A stretch of 64,000 nt of DNA from Sphaerolaimus hirsutus (Eukaryota > Nematoda > Chromadorea > Monhysterida > Sphaerolaimidae). The stretch lies in contig OZ038458.1 of assembly GCA_964036195.1 (NCBI GenBank), positions 11,607,832 through 11,671,831 on the forward strand. The letters are read 5' to 3'. A program made the translations under genes and the position numbers. Below the pieces are notes generated by a model, which saw only the letters and a list, made by a program, of their open reading frames with translations, was not told where the DNA came from and did no database searches. Shown here one piece after another: positions 11,035-21,900 of this stretch (its first letter is position 1; each line of letters begins with the position of its first letter).

Positions 11035-11247
11035 CACACACACTGGATGTCAACTGGGCCGATTTGTTTTGATACAGATTTTAGTCGATGGGTTGCAAAA
11101 CAGTGTCCAAATGCATATGGCAATATTAATTCCTCTTCGACATTGCCGCATATTTATACCCTCAAAAATTGTCCTGCGACCTAAATTGAACTAAAATCGA
11201 GTTGACCAAGTAGCACCGAATCAGTTGACATCATGTGCGTGTGGCGC
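11035..11247. repeat. foldback MITE (CACACTGGATGTCAACTG ends)
   Basis: Left end CCACACACACTGGATGTC pairs with the right end near 11222-11245 (CAGTTGACATCATGTGCGTG). It resembles the outer element at 1253-3361. It sits directly upstream of the MPC2 start codon, within 45 bases. Confidence 0.55.
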
Positions 11248-11280
11248 CAATGACAGGAATTTTGGTCAGAAAGGTAAGAT

Positions 11281-12101
11281 TAGTGATGTAAACAGGGGAC
11301 ACGCCAGGTCCGCCACCTAGCTTCTGAGTCGATGCCGGTGGCCATATCTCCAGCTGTAGTGGGGGATTTATTCGATATTTTGAGGTTATATACTAGACAT
11401 CCCCCCACTACTTTATGCGAGCTGGGGGAGGTCGGTGACCCACCTGAGTGTGGGCACCCACCAGTGCCAAACCTGGACAGCGAATTCTCAAAAATATCAT
11501 TTTATTTTCCAGCAGTCCACTCTCAGGGGGGTCGCCAGGGGGCTCAACTTTCCGCGAAAAGTAGTGGGGGGAGTCGTGTACACCCCCTCAAAATTTCGAT
11601 CAATACCCCCCCCCCCCAACAGTTTCAGTTTAGCAGCCCGTTATATTGATACAACACGGGGTGGCGGACCTGGCGTGGACAGCGATTTTTTCAAAAAAAA
11701 TATTCATGTGTACGGCGGCCCACACTCAGGTGGGTCACCGACCTCCCCCAGCTCGCATAAAGTAGTGTGATGATGTCTAGTATATAGCCTCAAAATTTCT
11801 AATAAATCCCCCCACTACAGCTGGAGATATGGCCCGACACCGACTCAGAAGCTAGGTGGCGGACCTGGCGTGTCCCCTGTTTAGAAGCGCCATGGCGCTA
11901 GCGCCAAAGCAACAAGGACGACGGCGCCCTGTTGCTGTTGCGCTATTGGCGCTTGGCGTCATGCCGCTTGGCACAATTTTTCCCGGCGTCGGGAACAAAA
12001 TGATTGGCGCTTGCGCTTGGAGCTATTTTTGCCCGGCGTCAAGAACAAAATGCCTGGCGCTAGCGCTTGGCGTCAAAGTCCTGGCGCTCTTTACATCACT
12101 A
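11281..12101. mobile_element. hAT-like MITE, TAGTGATG family, copy 2
   Basis: Starts TAGTGATGTAAA and ends TTTACATCACTA. The exact 8-bp duplication GGTAAGAT lies at 11273-11280 and 12102-12109. Its left part is interrupted by another inverted-repeat element (about 11293-11881, ends CAGGGGACACGCCAGGTCCG and inverse) that contains further arms at 11332-11570 and 11650-11860. The right part retains the GCGCC-type array. Confidence 0.85.
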
Positions 12102-12109
12102 GGTAAGAT

Positions 12110-13463
12110 ACAGCCTTGCGACACTTTCAATGTTTTCCGGACATTCAACGTAGACTGGGAAGGACTACAAATAGTACTCAGAAAAAGTCTCCCAAGAAAA
12201 GTTTTGTGTTCGGTGCCGGTGCAAAAAAAGCTAACAGCTGCCATGAAATCTTCTTACCACAGGTTAGGTTTGAAACTTGTTGACAACCAGGCTATTTCTC
12301 GGCAAAACAACACTCTATATTCAGTTATGCAGGAAGTGAGGAGATGAGTAAAATGTTGATTGAAAAATGAAGGTACTCTGGGTGATTCACAAGTGCTATA
12401 TAGCAACAAAACACACAAGAAGTGCATATTTAACACAGCAAAGTTAATCTGTAATGTTTATGTAACTAGGTATTAACGTCTTTATTGTATAAAAATTTGA
12501 ACAATTTATAATAATACAATACCGCAACAGCGCCAGATTCAACAAAACTATAAAGAGATCACATCACGCCAACAAACAAACAACCGCAAGGAATCTAAGA
12601 GAGTATGAACTTTTTGATGCAGATGCCGTTTTCAAATGCAACTTAATCGCTCAATCTCGAAATGACATTCAAGCCTAAATTATTGAAGAAGTGTTGAGCA
12701 CTATCGGTATATCAAGATTGAAGGAATTACAAAACGATGTACCAATGTGCCTACACACTAGTTTTCACCGTGACTTCGTGTGAAAACTGAAACTTCTGAA
12801 AGTGCACATTAATCAACACGGTTAAATTATTTGATTAAATTTAAATCTAAATTTAACTCAATGAAAGTTAAACTTTGAAAATTTGAAAACTAAAACACGT
12901 ACAGCATACAATAAGAGTAGGCTGGATGTCGCCATGTCGCCATTTCAGTTTTCACGTCAGTCACGGTGAAATTTAGTGTGTGTGGGGCCAATCCGGCACT
13001 TTTGTGTCCTACTGAGAAGTGACAAATTAGAAAAATACTGGTAAATAAATGTTTACAGGACATGTCTGTAACAATTGAAGCCCGACAACTTTTTCCTATT
13101 GAATATCGATAAAGTTTAAAAAAAATATCGAATATCTATATCGAAAAGTCATATAGGCCCAAGTCCAACCCTAAATATAACCATAAAGTGTCAAACTCTG
13201 GCGGCACGTTTAAAAAGGGGCAAGTGACGTTCAATTTTTTTTGGAAAAGGGTAAAAAAATTGCGGGACTAATTCTAGAAAGTGCTTAAATAAATGTTGGA
13301 GCAATCGACTTTTGTGGACTTGTCAATTGTCACCTGACACTGACGGTACATAGGAACCTTTTATGTACCAGAATACCATACGATATGTTTCGTCACTTGA
13401 CAGAATCCTGATTGTCCCCGTACTGCAGAAGGCACGCTCAGTGTAAAAAACAACAATAAGTAT
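12110..13463. other. gene-free stretch downstream of NHP2
   Basis: AT-rich sequence with no exon that I can support. A 12108-12347 plus-strand frame is open but has no recognisable family. This is the 3' side of NHP2; a clear minus-strand polyadenylation signal was not identified. Confidence 0.45.
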
Positions 13464-14957
13464 TCACACCACCCCTCCAGGCGCGACCACAGGCAGCGGC
13501 AACTTATCAACGGCGCCATATACCTCATCATACAAGTCCTCGTAATCATCGTGTCTCTTTATCAGCGCGACCACGTTGGGCCGCTTGTGTCCGGCCGCGA
13601 GGCCCAGGTGCTCCTTGCTGGGCGTGTACACGTACGGCACCGACAACTCCTCGCATAGACCGGCGATGTGAGAGTAGATGTCGATAGGATAGACGTTGCC
13701 TGAGGTTGGTGGATGTTAGCTACACCATGTTATCCTAGGGGGGGGGGCTACCCCCCCCCCCCCCCCGCCCACATTCGCCGACTATCCATCTATCCCGGAG
13801 GCCGCTAAGCTACCTATCAATCCCAAGTTTTGGCTACTACAATCTGAAACCCCCCCAATCGTTCAGCTAACTACCTATCTGGAGCGATTTTTAAGAAATT
13901 TTGCCCAATTTTCGCTCAAAATCCTTAATTTTCATATCATTTTATCGTTTTTCACCTTCAAAAATCGCGGCTTTCGCCTATACACACGTTTATATACCTA
14001 TTTTTAGTCGTTTTAGCTTATTTCGGTTACTTCCAAACTCAGAATACCACTAGGTTGGATTGCCAATCCCTTAAAAAAAGTTCAGTTCCAGTGCGGGGAT
14101 AAAAGTTCCCCAATCCGCACCCAATTAAGTATTGGAAGTGGGCTTTATAAATAGTAATTTTCTAATAAATTTCTGAGTGAGAATGAACTCTAAAATTTTA
14201 ACCATTTTCTAGCGATTTTGCTCCTTTCTGATTTCTATGCACTGCAAAAGCCTATAAATTTTGCCCCGGCGAGCCCCTCCCCCCCAAAAAAAAATTTTTT
14301 TTTCAGTTGTCCATCCCTCTGAAGGAGAGATTTGCTTTCTATCCAGCCCCCCGGAGGGCGAAAATCGTGGAGACCCCTGCATCCACCTCATATCCAGTTC
14401 CAGCTATCTAAGATATTCAAAAAAATATTTCTATATCTTTTTGCACCATTTTCATCTTCTGAATCGCTAATCCGAATACGTTTGCTTATTTTACTTTTGA
14501 AGTGTCTGTATCCATTTTCAGGCATTTTTTACCTAGTTTACTGAGTATCAATATTTTTACTCTCTACAACTAGAAAAAGCGAATAAATTTAGTTCCCAAA
14601 AATTTGCTTTACGTAACTCCCGCGAGGGTCAAAATCGTTTCGGCCCCTGCCGTACGTACGCTTAGAACGAACGTCCAGTTGAATCGTTCAACCTCGAACA
14701 AGAAAGAAACAAGACAATCACAAACCGGCCAAAACAACGACTCCAATCTGCTTTCTATTGAGCGCTCTCTGGACATCCTTGAGTCCCTGCACAAGCCCTT
14801 TGTCTTTTTGCTTGGTCGCTTTTTTCACGAGCTTGTAAATCTTTTTGGCAAGTTTTCTTTTCGCAAGCGGCTGCGCGATGGCATTCACATTCTCACACTG
14901 CTGATCGTATTCGTCCGCATCGGTGCTGGGCCCCGTGATCGGGTCTTTATCGCTCAT
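13464..14957 (-). CDS. NHP2: H/ACA ribonucleoprotein subunit NHP2
   Basis: NHP2 is the L7Ae-type RNA-binding subunit of box H/ACA snoRNPs, which guide pseudouridylation of rRNA and take part in telomerase RNP. Two exons, 14957-14726 and 13699-13464, join through GCCG/GCAACG in phase 1 to give 155 aa, close to the human 153. Family signatures are AIAQPLAKRKLAKKIYKLVK near residue 35, the VVVLAGNVYPIDIYSHI core across the splice, then VPYVYTPSKEHLG, AAGHKRPNVV and LPLPV near the C-terminus. The start chosen is the Met giving MSDKDPITG. An open frame continues upstream for 20 codons, but a CCCCCAG acceptor just before the Met suggests a 5'-UTR intron. The intron (14725-13700) holds a poly-C-rich inverted-repeat element of the GATAGATAGCTGG type. 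Confidence 0.95.
13730..14395. repeat. poly-C/G-rich element in NHP2 intron
   Basis: Begins with a G run followed by a long C run (13739-13767) and includes CTATCCATCTATCCCGGAGG and, in inverse orientation near 14310-14370, CTCCGGAGGG-like and GGAGACCCCTG motifs. The same family occurs complete at 41615-42141 and again at about 37347-37725. Borders are approximate and no target duplication was found. Confidence 0.5.
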
Positions 14958-15451
14958 GCCCGACTGGGGGAACGGGGAATTTGGATCAGTGCCAATATTT
15001 TGTTGAGGATCGATCAAATGATGAATGTGCCCGAAAAGCTACAAAATTACTCACTTTATCTAGATCCGCCATTGCCTAGCGGGCTAATCGACGCAGCTGT
15101 CTTCGGCGATTTGGAACACGAAGTTTGGACTTCGGAGCTTTTTTTCTTTTTTTTAAGCACGGTTACGGCCCACATAAACGTCATTGAAAAGTTTCATTCT
15201 AAAAGTACATAAGTAAAAGTGCCGCGCAAAACATGCCACCATTTTGAAGTTTTATGTAATATAATGTGTCTAACTTTATGTAATATAATGTGCGAGAGCA
15301 TAAATGAGCGGTACAATGTGCGCGACGAATATGTTGTAAATTGCATGGGGTGGTTTTCCTCCAGTGTATTTATTATTCTGTACAACCCAACTGGCCATTG
15401 CGCACAAGTGACAACATCGTCTCATTCGTTCCACTTATTTCGAAATCGAAA

Positions 15452-16155
15452 ATCATCGGATCGGGGACCTTATGTGAAGTTGGCTTCTGTCCAAGTTTGT
15501 ATTGTATGGATATGATCAAGTATTGTACTGTAGAACGAGAGTAAAAGACACCGAGTATTTTGTATTTTTGTTCGATTCACCGCTAATGGCCGCGGAATGT
15601 GATCAAACGACCGGAAATGGTCGCTAAGGGAGCGCAGAAATTCCTGTGCGTATTGGCACCGACGCAAGTGCCACTGTTACTCCGCGCACTCGCGCAGCCT
15701 ACATCAAAAAAAACTGTACGCAAATTTTGCTCGGCCACGCGCGTCGTTTTCCCTATACAAACTTGTGATTTTTACTAACTTTTGGAGCCCGATAACGCGC
15801 TTGAAAATAAGAATTGTGGGTTGAGCATACGCACAGATGGTCAAAATTACGTGCGTTCTCTGTCAAATATAAGAAAACGTCGAAATTTAACTGTCATTAA
15901 CTGTCAATAGAGCCCGCACACAAAAAAAGTTGAGCCTGACGGAAAATCCGCAATTTCCGAGGGACGGCCCGCGCGGGCATTTACACGAAAGTGGGCGGAG
16001 TCTATATAGAGTGGCGTTGCGCAGCAAAATATGTGCGCGCACTGTAGCATGCCACACCGGTTAGCCATCGTTCACGGCGGTATACAAACGAGTGTATCTA
16101 AAAAAGTTTTTGGACAGCTGCCAACTTCACATAAGGACCCTCCCCGAAATCATTC
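15452..16155. repeat. inverted-repeat element
   Basis: GGGACCTTATGTGAAGTTGG near 15465-15485 recurs inverted as CCAACTTCACATAAGGACCC near 16119-16140. The interior has no recognisable gene. Confidence 0.5.
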
Positions 16156-16385
16156 AGCAGTCGATTTAGATTTAGCTGAGTAGATTTAGCTGACCCAATT
16201 TCCGAAGCTCGTTAAACTTCATTTTCAGATGCAATTTTTTGGCTGCCTGTCAAAGTGGGCCAATTTTATATGGTCTTCGAACAATATCCTTCACATTTCA
16301 TTCACACACACAGATATTGTAGAACTTTATTTTAGAGTAGGTAAATTAATACCACCACAATTTCTCCTCACGCCGCATTGGCGGC

Positions 16386-16888
16386 CCGCACACTAGTTGC
16401 CACTGTTGACGTTGTGTGTCAACTGGTCTGTGTCAACTCTGATTTCGGCTTCTCATGTCGCACAGCGATCTCCTAATGCACATGCTGCAATGTTGTTAAA
16501 CAAATGTTACGTCAAGTGCATGGAACATCGCTCGGCGACACGTGAAGCCGAAATCTGGGTTGACACAGACATGGGGGCAGTCGCAAGCCCTGTAAAGTGT
16601 AAAGTAAAATGTCAAATGTAAGGTCAAATAAAGTGTCAATCAAAACAGAAAAGAGAAGATTTTATTAGTGAACTTTGCATGACAATTGACAGTTTACTTT
16701 GCATTTGACTCTACATTTGACACTTTACTTTGCATTTGACTTTACATTTGACACTTTACTTTGCATTTGACTTTACATTTGACACTTTACTTTGCATTTG
16801 ACTTTACATTGGACACTTTACTTTACACTTTACAGGGCTTGGGACTATCACCAGTTGACACATGTGTGCCAACTAGTGCGCGGGCGCC
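16386..16888. repeat. MITE with nested introner-family copy
   Basis: Outer ends CGCACACTAGTTGCC and CCAACTAGTGCGCG enclose a copy of the introner-like family (about 16571-16854). That copy has GGGGGCAGTCGCAAGCCCTG on the left and CAGGGCTTGGGACTATCACC on the right. Its interior repeats TTTGACACTTTACTTTGCAT several times. It is intergenic. Confidence 0.6.
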
Positions 16889-16896
16889 ATTAGCAC

Positions 16897-18779
16897 ATGA
16901 AGGGTGTGCTTCTAAAAGTACCGATCTACGAAAAATCGATTTTGAGATAATCGCGATTGAATGTTTGGAGTATGCAATACCCATACATGGGTATTGGGTA
17001 TAGGAATTTTGGGTATGGGTATTTAAGGTATATTGTTGGGTATCCACATGCATGGGTATAATCTTTGATTATACACGTAACACTAGCTATATAAAATTTT
17101 GTAATAGTGATGCCATTAATTTACTGTAGATCGGTACTTTTATATGCACAAACTGTAGATTGGTACTTTATGAAAGCACAAATAGTTGCATTTCATGTAC
17201 ATCGGTACTTTTAAAAGCACATTTAAGAAAAAACACATTTTTATGGCAGATCAGTACTTTTTGAAGTACAAAATGTAGATCCGTTCTTTTAGAAGCACAA
17301 ATCTTTGAATTTATAATGTACATGGGCACTAAAATAGTATTTTTGCTAATCAAAATTTCTATTTGCACATGTAAATTGAATATTTGTTTGCAAATTGAAA
17401 TTTTGATTTGCACATGTAAAATGAATATTTTTTTGCAAATCGAAATTTCGATTTGAACATGTAAAATAAAAATTTTGAAATTTGCATGTGTAAAATGAAT
17501 AAATAATTTTGAAATCAGCTGATTGAAATTTTTATTTGCAAAAAATATATATCTTACATGTGCAAATCATAATTTTTTAAATTGTCATTTGACATGTGCA
17601 AAACGAAATTTCAATTTGCTAAAAAATGTTTATTTGCACATAAATTATTATTTTATCTTTTTTGATTTTGAAGCACTTTTCTGTGATTTTTGCTGTTAAA
17701 AGTACCAATCTACAGTGCTGAAAATGAAAGTTTCAAATTTGTGCAAAAAGAAGTACCGATCTACATGTATATTGGTACCTTCGGAATTACCAATTTTGTG
17801 ATTATTTGCAATTTTTAGGCACTTTTTCTGGTGTGTGTTTTTAGAAGTACCGATTTACAGCAAGAATGGATTTTGTTTGTGCAAAAAGAAGTACCAATCT
17901 ACATGCAGATCAGTAAGTTCAGAATTCCGTTTTGGCTTTATTTTGATTAAAAGTGACCTTTTTTACAAGGTGTACTTCTAGAAGTACTGATCTACAGCAC
18001 AAAAATAAAATTTCAAAATGTGTGCAAGTAAAAGTACTGATCTACATGCAGATCAGTTCATTCAGAATTACTCATTTTGGCTTTATTTTGATGAAAAGCG
18101 AACTTTTTTCAAAGGTGTGCTCCTAGAAGTACCGATCTACAGCAGAACAACAAAATTTCAAAATTTGTGCAACTAAAAGTACAGATCTACATGCAGATCG
18201 GTACATTCAGAATTACTCATTTTGGCTTCTTTTTTCAATTTTCAGGACTTTTTCCAATGTGTGCTTCTAAAAGTACCAATCTACAGCACACAAAAATAAA
18301 ATTTTCAAGTTTGTGCAAATAGAAGTACCGATCTACATGCAGATCGGTACTTTCAGAAGTACTGAAAAAATTGTGCATTAGAAACTACTGATCTAATATC
18401 AGTACTTTTAGAAGCACAAGTTTATTCAATGTAGATTGGTACTTTTATCAGTACAAAAAAAGCACAAAACATGTTTGTGCTCTTAAAAGTGCCGATCTAA
18501 CATTGGTACTTTCAGAAGCACAAAAAATAATGTGCAGATCGGTACATTTAGAAATACTAAACATTAAAAAGCTTGTAGATCGGTACTTTTCAAATTTCAG
18601 TAACTGTATTTTTCAATTTTTTCACATTTTTTGACCCCCCATATCTCTAAATTGATTTTCACCCCCCCACTTTTTATAATTTTTTTTTAAGCGCTTTTCA
18701 ATGGGGACCCCAAAAATGGTCCTAACTCAAAATGGAAAATTTTGCAGATCGGTACTTTTAGAAGCACACCCTTCACATG
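16897..18779. mobile_element. element with GTACCGATCTAC subterminal arrays
   Basis: Ends are near-perfect inverted repeats of over 30 bases (GAAGGGTGTGCTTCTAAAAG and its inverse), with ACAT outside both as a possible 4-bp duplication. Dozens of copies of AAGTACCGATCTACA and its complement are scattered in both orientations, spaced by about 40-120 bases. No protein-coding capacity is seen. Confidence 0.7.
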
Positions 18780-18790
18780 GTCAAAAGCGA

Positions 18791-18970
18791 TCACTGCAAG
18801 CGGGACAACGTGCCAACAAAGAGCATTGGCGCATCTCGCTTATCATTGCGGCGTATCAGGAACATGAAGGGGCGGTCGGCCACGAACACGGGCACCGGGT
18901 CTACTATGGCTGACATTTCCGTCATGGCGAATGCCGTCGCCGCGGCCGCTTCCGTTCCCCTTTCGTTTAC
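18791..18970 (-). CDS. serpin alternative last exon B (Met-P1 loop)
   Basis: Begins after an AG with VNERGTEAAAATAFAMTEM and ends with a stop after TLSRLQ (59 residues). Counting 14 residues from the hinge Gly (P15) puts P1-P1' at Met449-Ser450, as in alpha-1-antitrypsin, which suggests an elastase- or chymotrypsin-like target (inference). It is phase 0, like exon A, and ends with the expected ADRPFMFLIRR and FVGTL strands. Its acceptor has a weak pyrimidine tract. Confidence 0.88.
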   Translation of the reverse strand, partial: VNERGTEAAAATAFAMTEMSAIVDPVPVFVADRPFMFLIRRNDKRDAPMLFVGTLSRLQ

Positions 18971-21900
18971 CTGGCCATTTCAGAATGTACATGTAAAATT
19001 TTCTAGACATTCTAATTTTCGTGATTCCATTTTGTGCGAACTTTTTCTTTCGATGTCCCGAAGTGAAGCATTTCAGAGCTATTTAATCGCGACAAATATT
19101 GGCTCTACACACGCTAGTTGACATTGACACCAAATGTCAACTGGTTCCATTCCCAATTCAAAGCTTGCGTTTGAATGTCATTCGTCGGCTCGTCAGCGAG
19201 CCTTGCATAGGGATCGGAACCAGTTGACATTTGGTGTCGATGTCAACTAGCGTGTGTGGGCCCATTGTCGAGCTATACACGAACATCCTCTCCTAAAAGT
19301 TCAGTTCCATCAATACTCCTTTGGGGATCGTTAAAAATAGAATCATTACAATACATTCGCATCAATTTCACTCAATATCCCCACAAATAGTGGCACATTG
19401 AGTCTATCATTTCTTTGTATCACAAAAACGAAGGGCCTATCTGCTCTGAAAATTGTTTTCTGTACGATTGCCGCCCTAAGTCCCATAACGAATGCGGTGG
19501 CTGCGGCCGCTTCTGTTCCCCTTTCGTTCACCTGCAGGAGATGAGCAAAATTTTTTCCCATATCCGTGCAGCGCAATGTAAATTTTCATGCACCACCTGG
19601 TGCCAGTCCCAGACCCTGTAAAATGTCAAATTTCATGCAAAGTGTCAAATGTCATGTAAAATGCCCTGGAAAATGGCAAACGTTTGACGTTCTACAGGTT
19701 TGGGACTGCCCCCAGTAATACTTGTAAAAGGAATCGGCTGCCTCTAGGTGAGGATTTTAAGTTAATGTGAGTCTGATTCTATTCTAAAACAGTATGCTAT
19801 CTAGGAGCCAGAAAAACATTGGATTGGGCAGCTTTAAATTCCTAGTACAGTTTATCGAGCTGTCCAGAAAAGTTTATGGCTAATTTAATTCCATCCCAAA
19901 TGTTTCTAAATGAAAATTTCAAATTGAGTCTATTGGAATCATATTCTGCACACCTCCTGTAGGCTTTTTAAAGTAACCCGTCATTACAAACCTCAATAAA
20001 CGCCTTGTGAACAGCCTTGGTAACATAAAGGTCCTTTTTTCCTGTCATGCGTGAGAAGTCGGCGCTCCTAGGACTGAACATGTCCGTCATGCCCAACTCA
20101 GCCAGCACCCTCTTCAGGTCCAGTGTCTCCGTCATTTTGAACTTTGGCAAATGCACGTGAACCCGGGGGCACTCTCAGACCCTGTAAAATTCTTTGTAAA
20201 ATGTCAAATGTCATGCAATGTGTCAAAAGTAATGTAAAATACCGTATAAAATACAATATGTAGTTTGCTATTTTATAGGGCATTTTACATGAATTTTGAC
20301 ACTTTGAATGACATTTGACATTTTACATGGAATTTTACAGGCTCTGGGAGTGGCACCTGGGCTGTGCGCTGCTGCGCCTTGTCCACCCAGCGCTGCATAG
20401 CTGCAGCGTCTGTGAGTGCCGCGTCCAAGTTGGTGCCCTCCTTGGGCAGCACGACGTACATGGACAGGCTGCGGCCCTTGTAGGGCAGACCGAGCACCTG
20501 CACCGACTGGTCTTCGTAGTAGGGGTACTGGCCCTCGCGCGACATGAACTTGACCGGCTGCCTAGATCCAGTGGGTGGTCTGAAGAAACCCTGTGCAATG
20601 ATGTGAGTGGTGGGTAGGCTTTTGCGCTTGACACCAGCACATTTCATCAAATAGTAAGTGAAAAACTGACGTCATAGGTGACGCCTCTATTTGCTGAATC
20701 GAATGGGGTCAACCAATCTCCTTTAAAATAAATAGCGTTAACGAGGACCATTCTCGTCAAAGAAGTCAGTGTTCCTGGCTGCAGTAAATCCCTGATTTTA
20801 TTGTTGGTTTTTTCCTCCACCCAAGTGTTTATCTGACTTCTGATCGCTTCAAATTTTCTCACAAAATCGACCACCATTGCTTCTCCCTGCAAACACCCAG
20901 TGACCGCTCGCACAAAATCATCCAACATTTCCATGTCTTGTTGTGCAAAAATCGCATTTGCCGTGCTCAAATTATAGCCTTGACTTGGTGCATTGATATC
21001 GTCCATGAGCTGCTTGAATGCCGATAGTTTCTGCACCAGAAAGCACAATTTACTAATTAGCGCCATCAACAATCATTTTTGCCAGGTGCCAGTCCCAGAT
21101 CCTGTAAAATGCCATGTAAAATGTAAAATGTCATGCAAAGTGTCAAAAGTCTTGTAAGACACTTTGCATGATATTTGACATTTTACAGAGCATCTACAAG
21201 GTCTGGGACTGCTCCCAGATGTTCAGATTCCGTGTCGGTTAACTCAAAATGCCCTATAAGCTGATTTATATAATTCCGAAATTTCGGTTGTAAACTAAAT
21301 ATTGAATGTGTGTAGGCAAATCTATAAATATCTCCCCAACCATCCACTTCAGTAACGTTTCATCAACCTCAGTATGACTGCGCACGGACGGCGTTAGCGA
21401 CGCGTCGATCTGCGCCAGCGTGTTGCTCTGCGCGCCCGCTTGCACCATGGCCAGCGCGAGCGCGACGGACATCGGCGACACGAACACGTTGCCCGTGGTT
21501 GATGTCCGCCGCGCCACGTTGAACAGCGACCAGCTGAAGGCTGACACGTCGCTGTATAGAGCCTGTGAACGTCGCACCGTGTGCGTAAATGTTTACTCTT
21601 GTGTAGTGATGTAAAAGCCCCATGGCGCTGGCGCCTGGCGCGAGCGCCAAAGCAAAAAGCGCCATGGCGCTATTGGCGCTTGGCGCTATTTTGCTGTATC
21701 GCCATTGGCGCTTGGCGCTACGCCCATGAAAGACGCCATGGCGCTTTTGGCGCTTGGCGCTATTTTTGACTGGCGCCAGGAACAAAATGTCTGGCGCTGG
21801 CGCTTGGCGCCATTTTGCTCTGGCGCCATTGGCGCTTGGCGCTAGGGGTCGGAAAAGCGCCATGGCGCTTTTGGCGCTTGGCGCCAAAGTTCTGGCGCTT

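Larger units (their letters stand above)
14958..18790. other. repeat-filled interval between NHP2 and serpin
   Basis: No gene is supported. It holds an inverted-repeat element at about 15452-16155, a nested pair at 16386-16888 and the GTACCGATCTAC-array element at about 16897-18779. The last ends 12 bases beyond the stop codon of serpin loop exon B. Confidence 0.5.

Noticed and set aside
16897-18779. Repeated GTACCGATCTAC boxes considered as a CRISPR-like array.
   Set aside because: Boxes occur in both orientations with irregular spacing inside terminal inverted repeats, in a eukaryotic sequence. It is a transposon-type structure.
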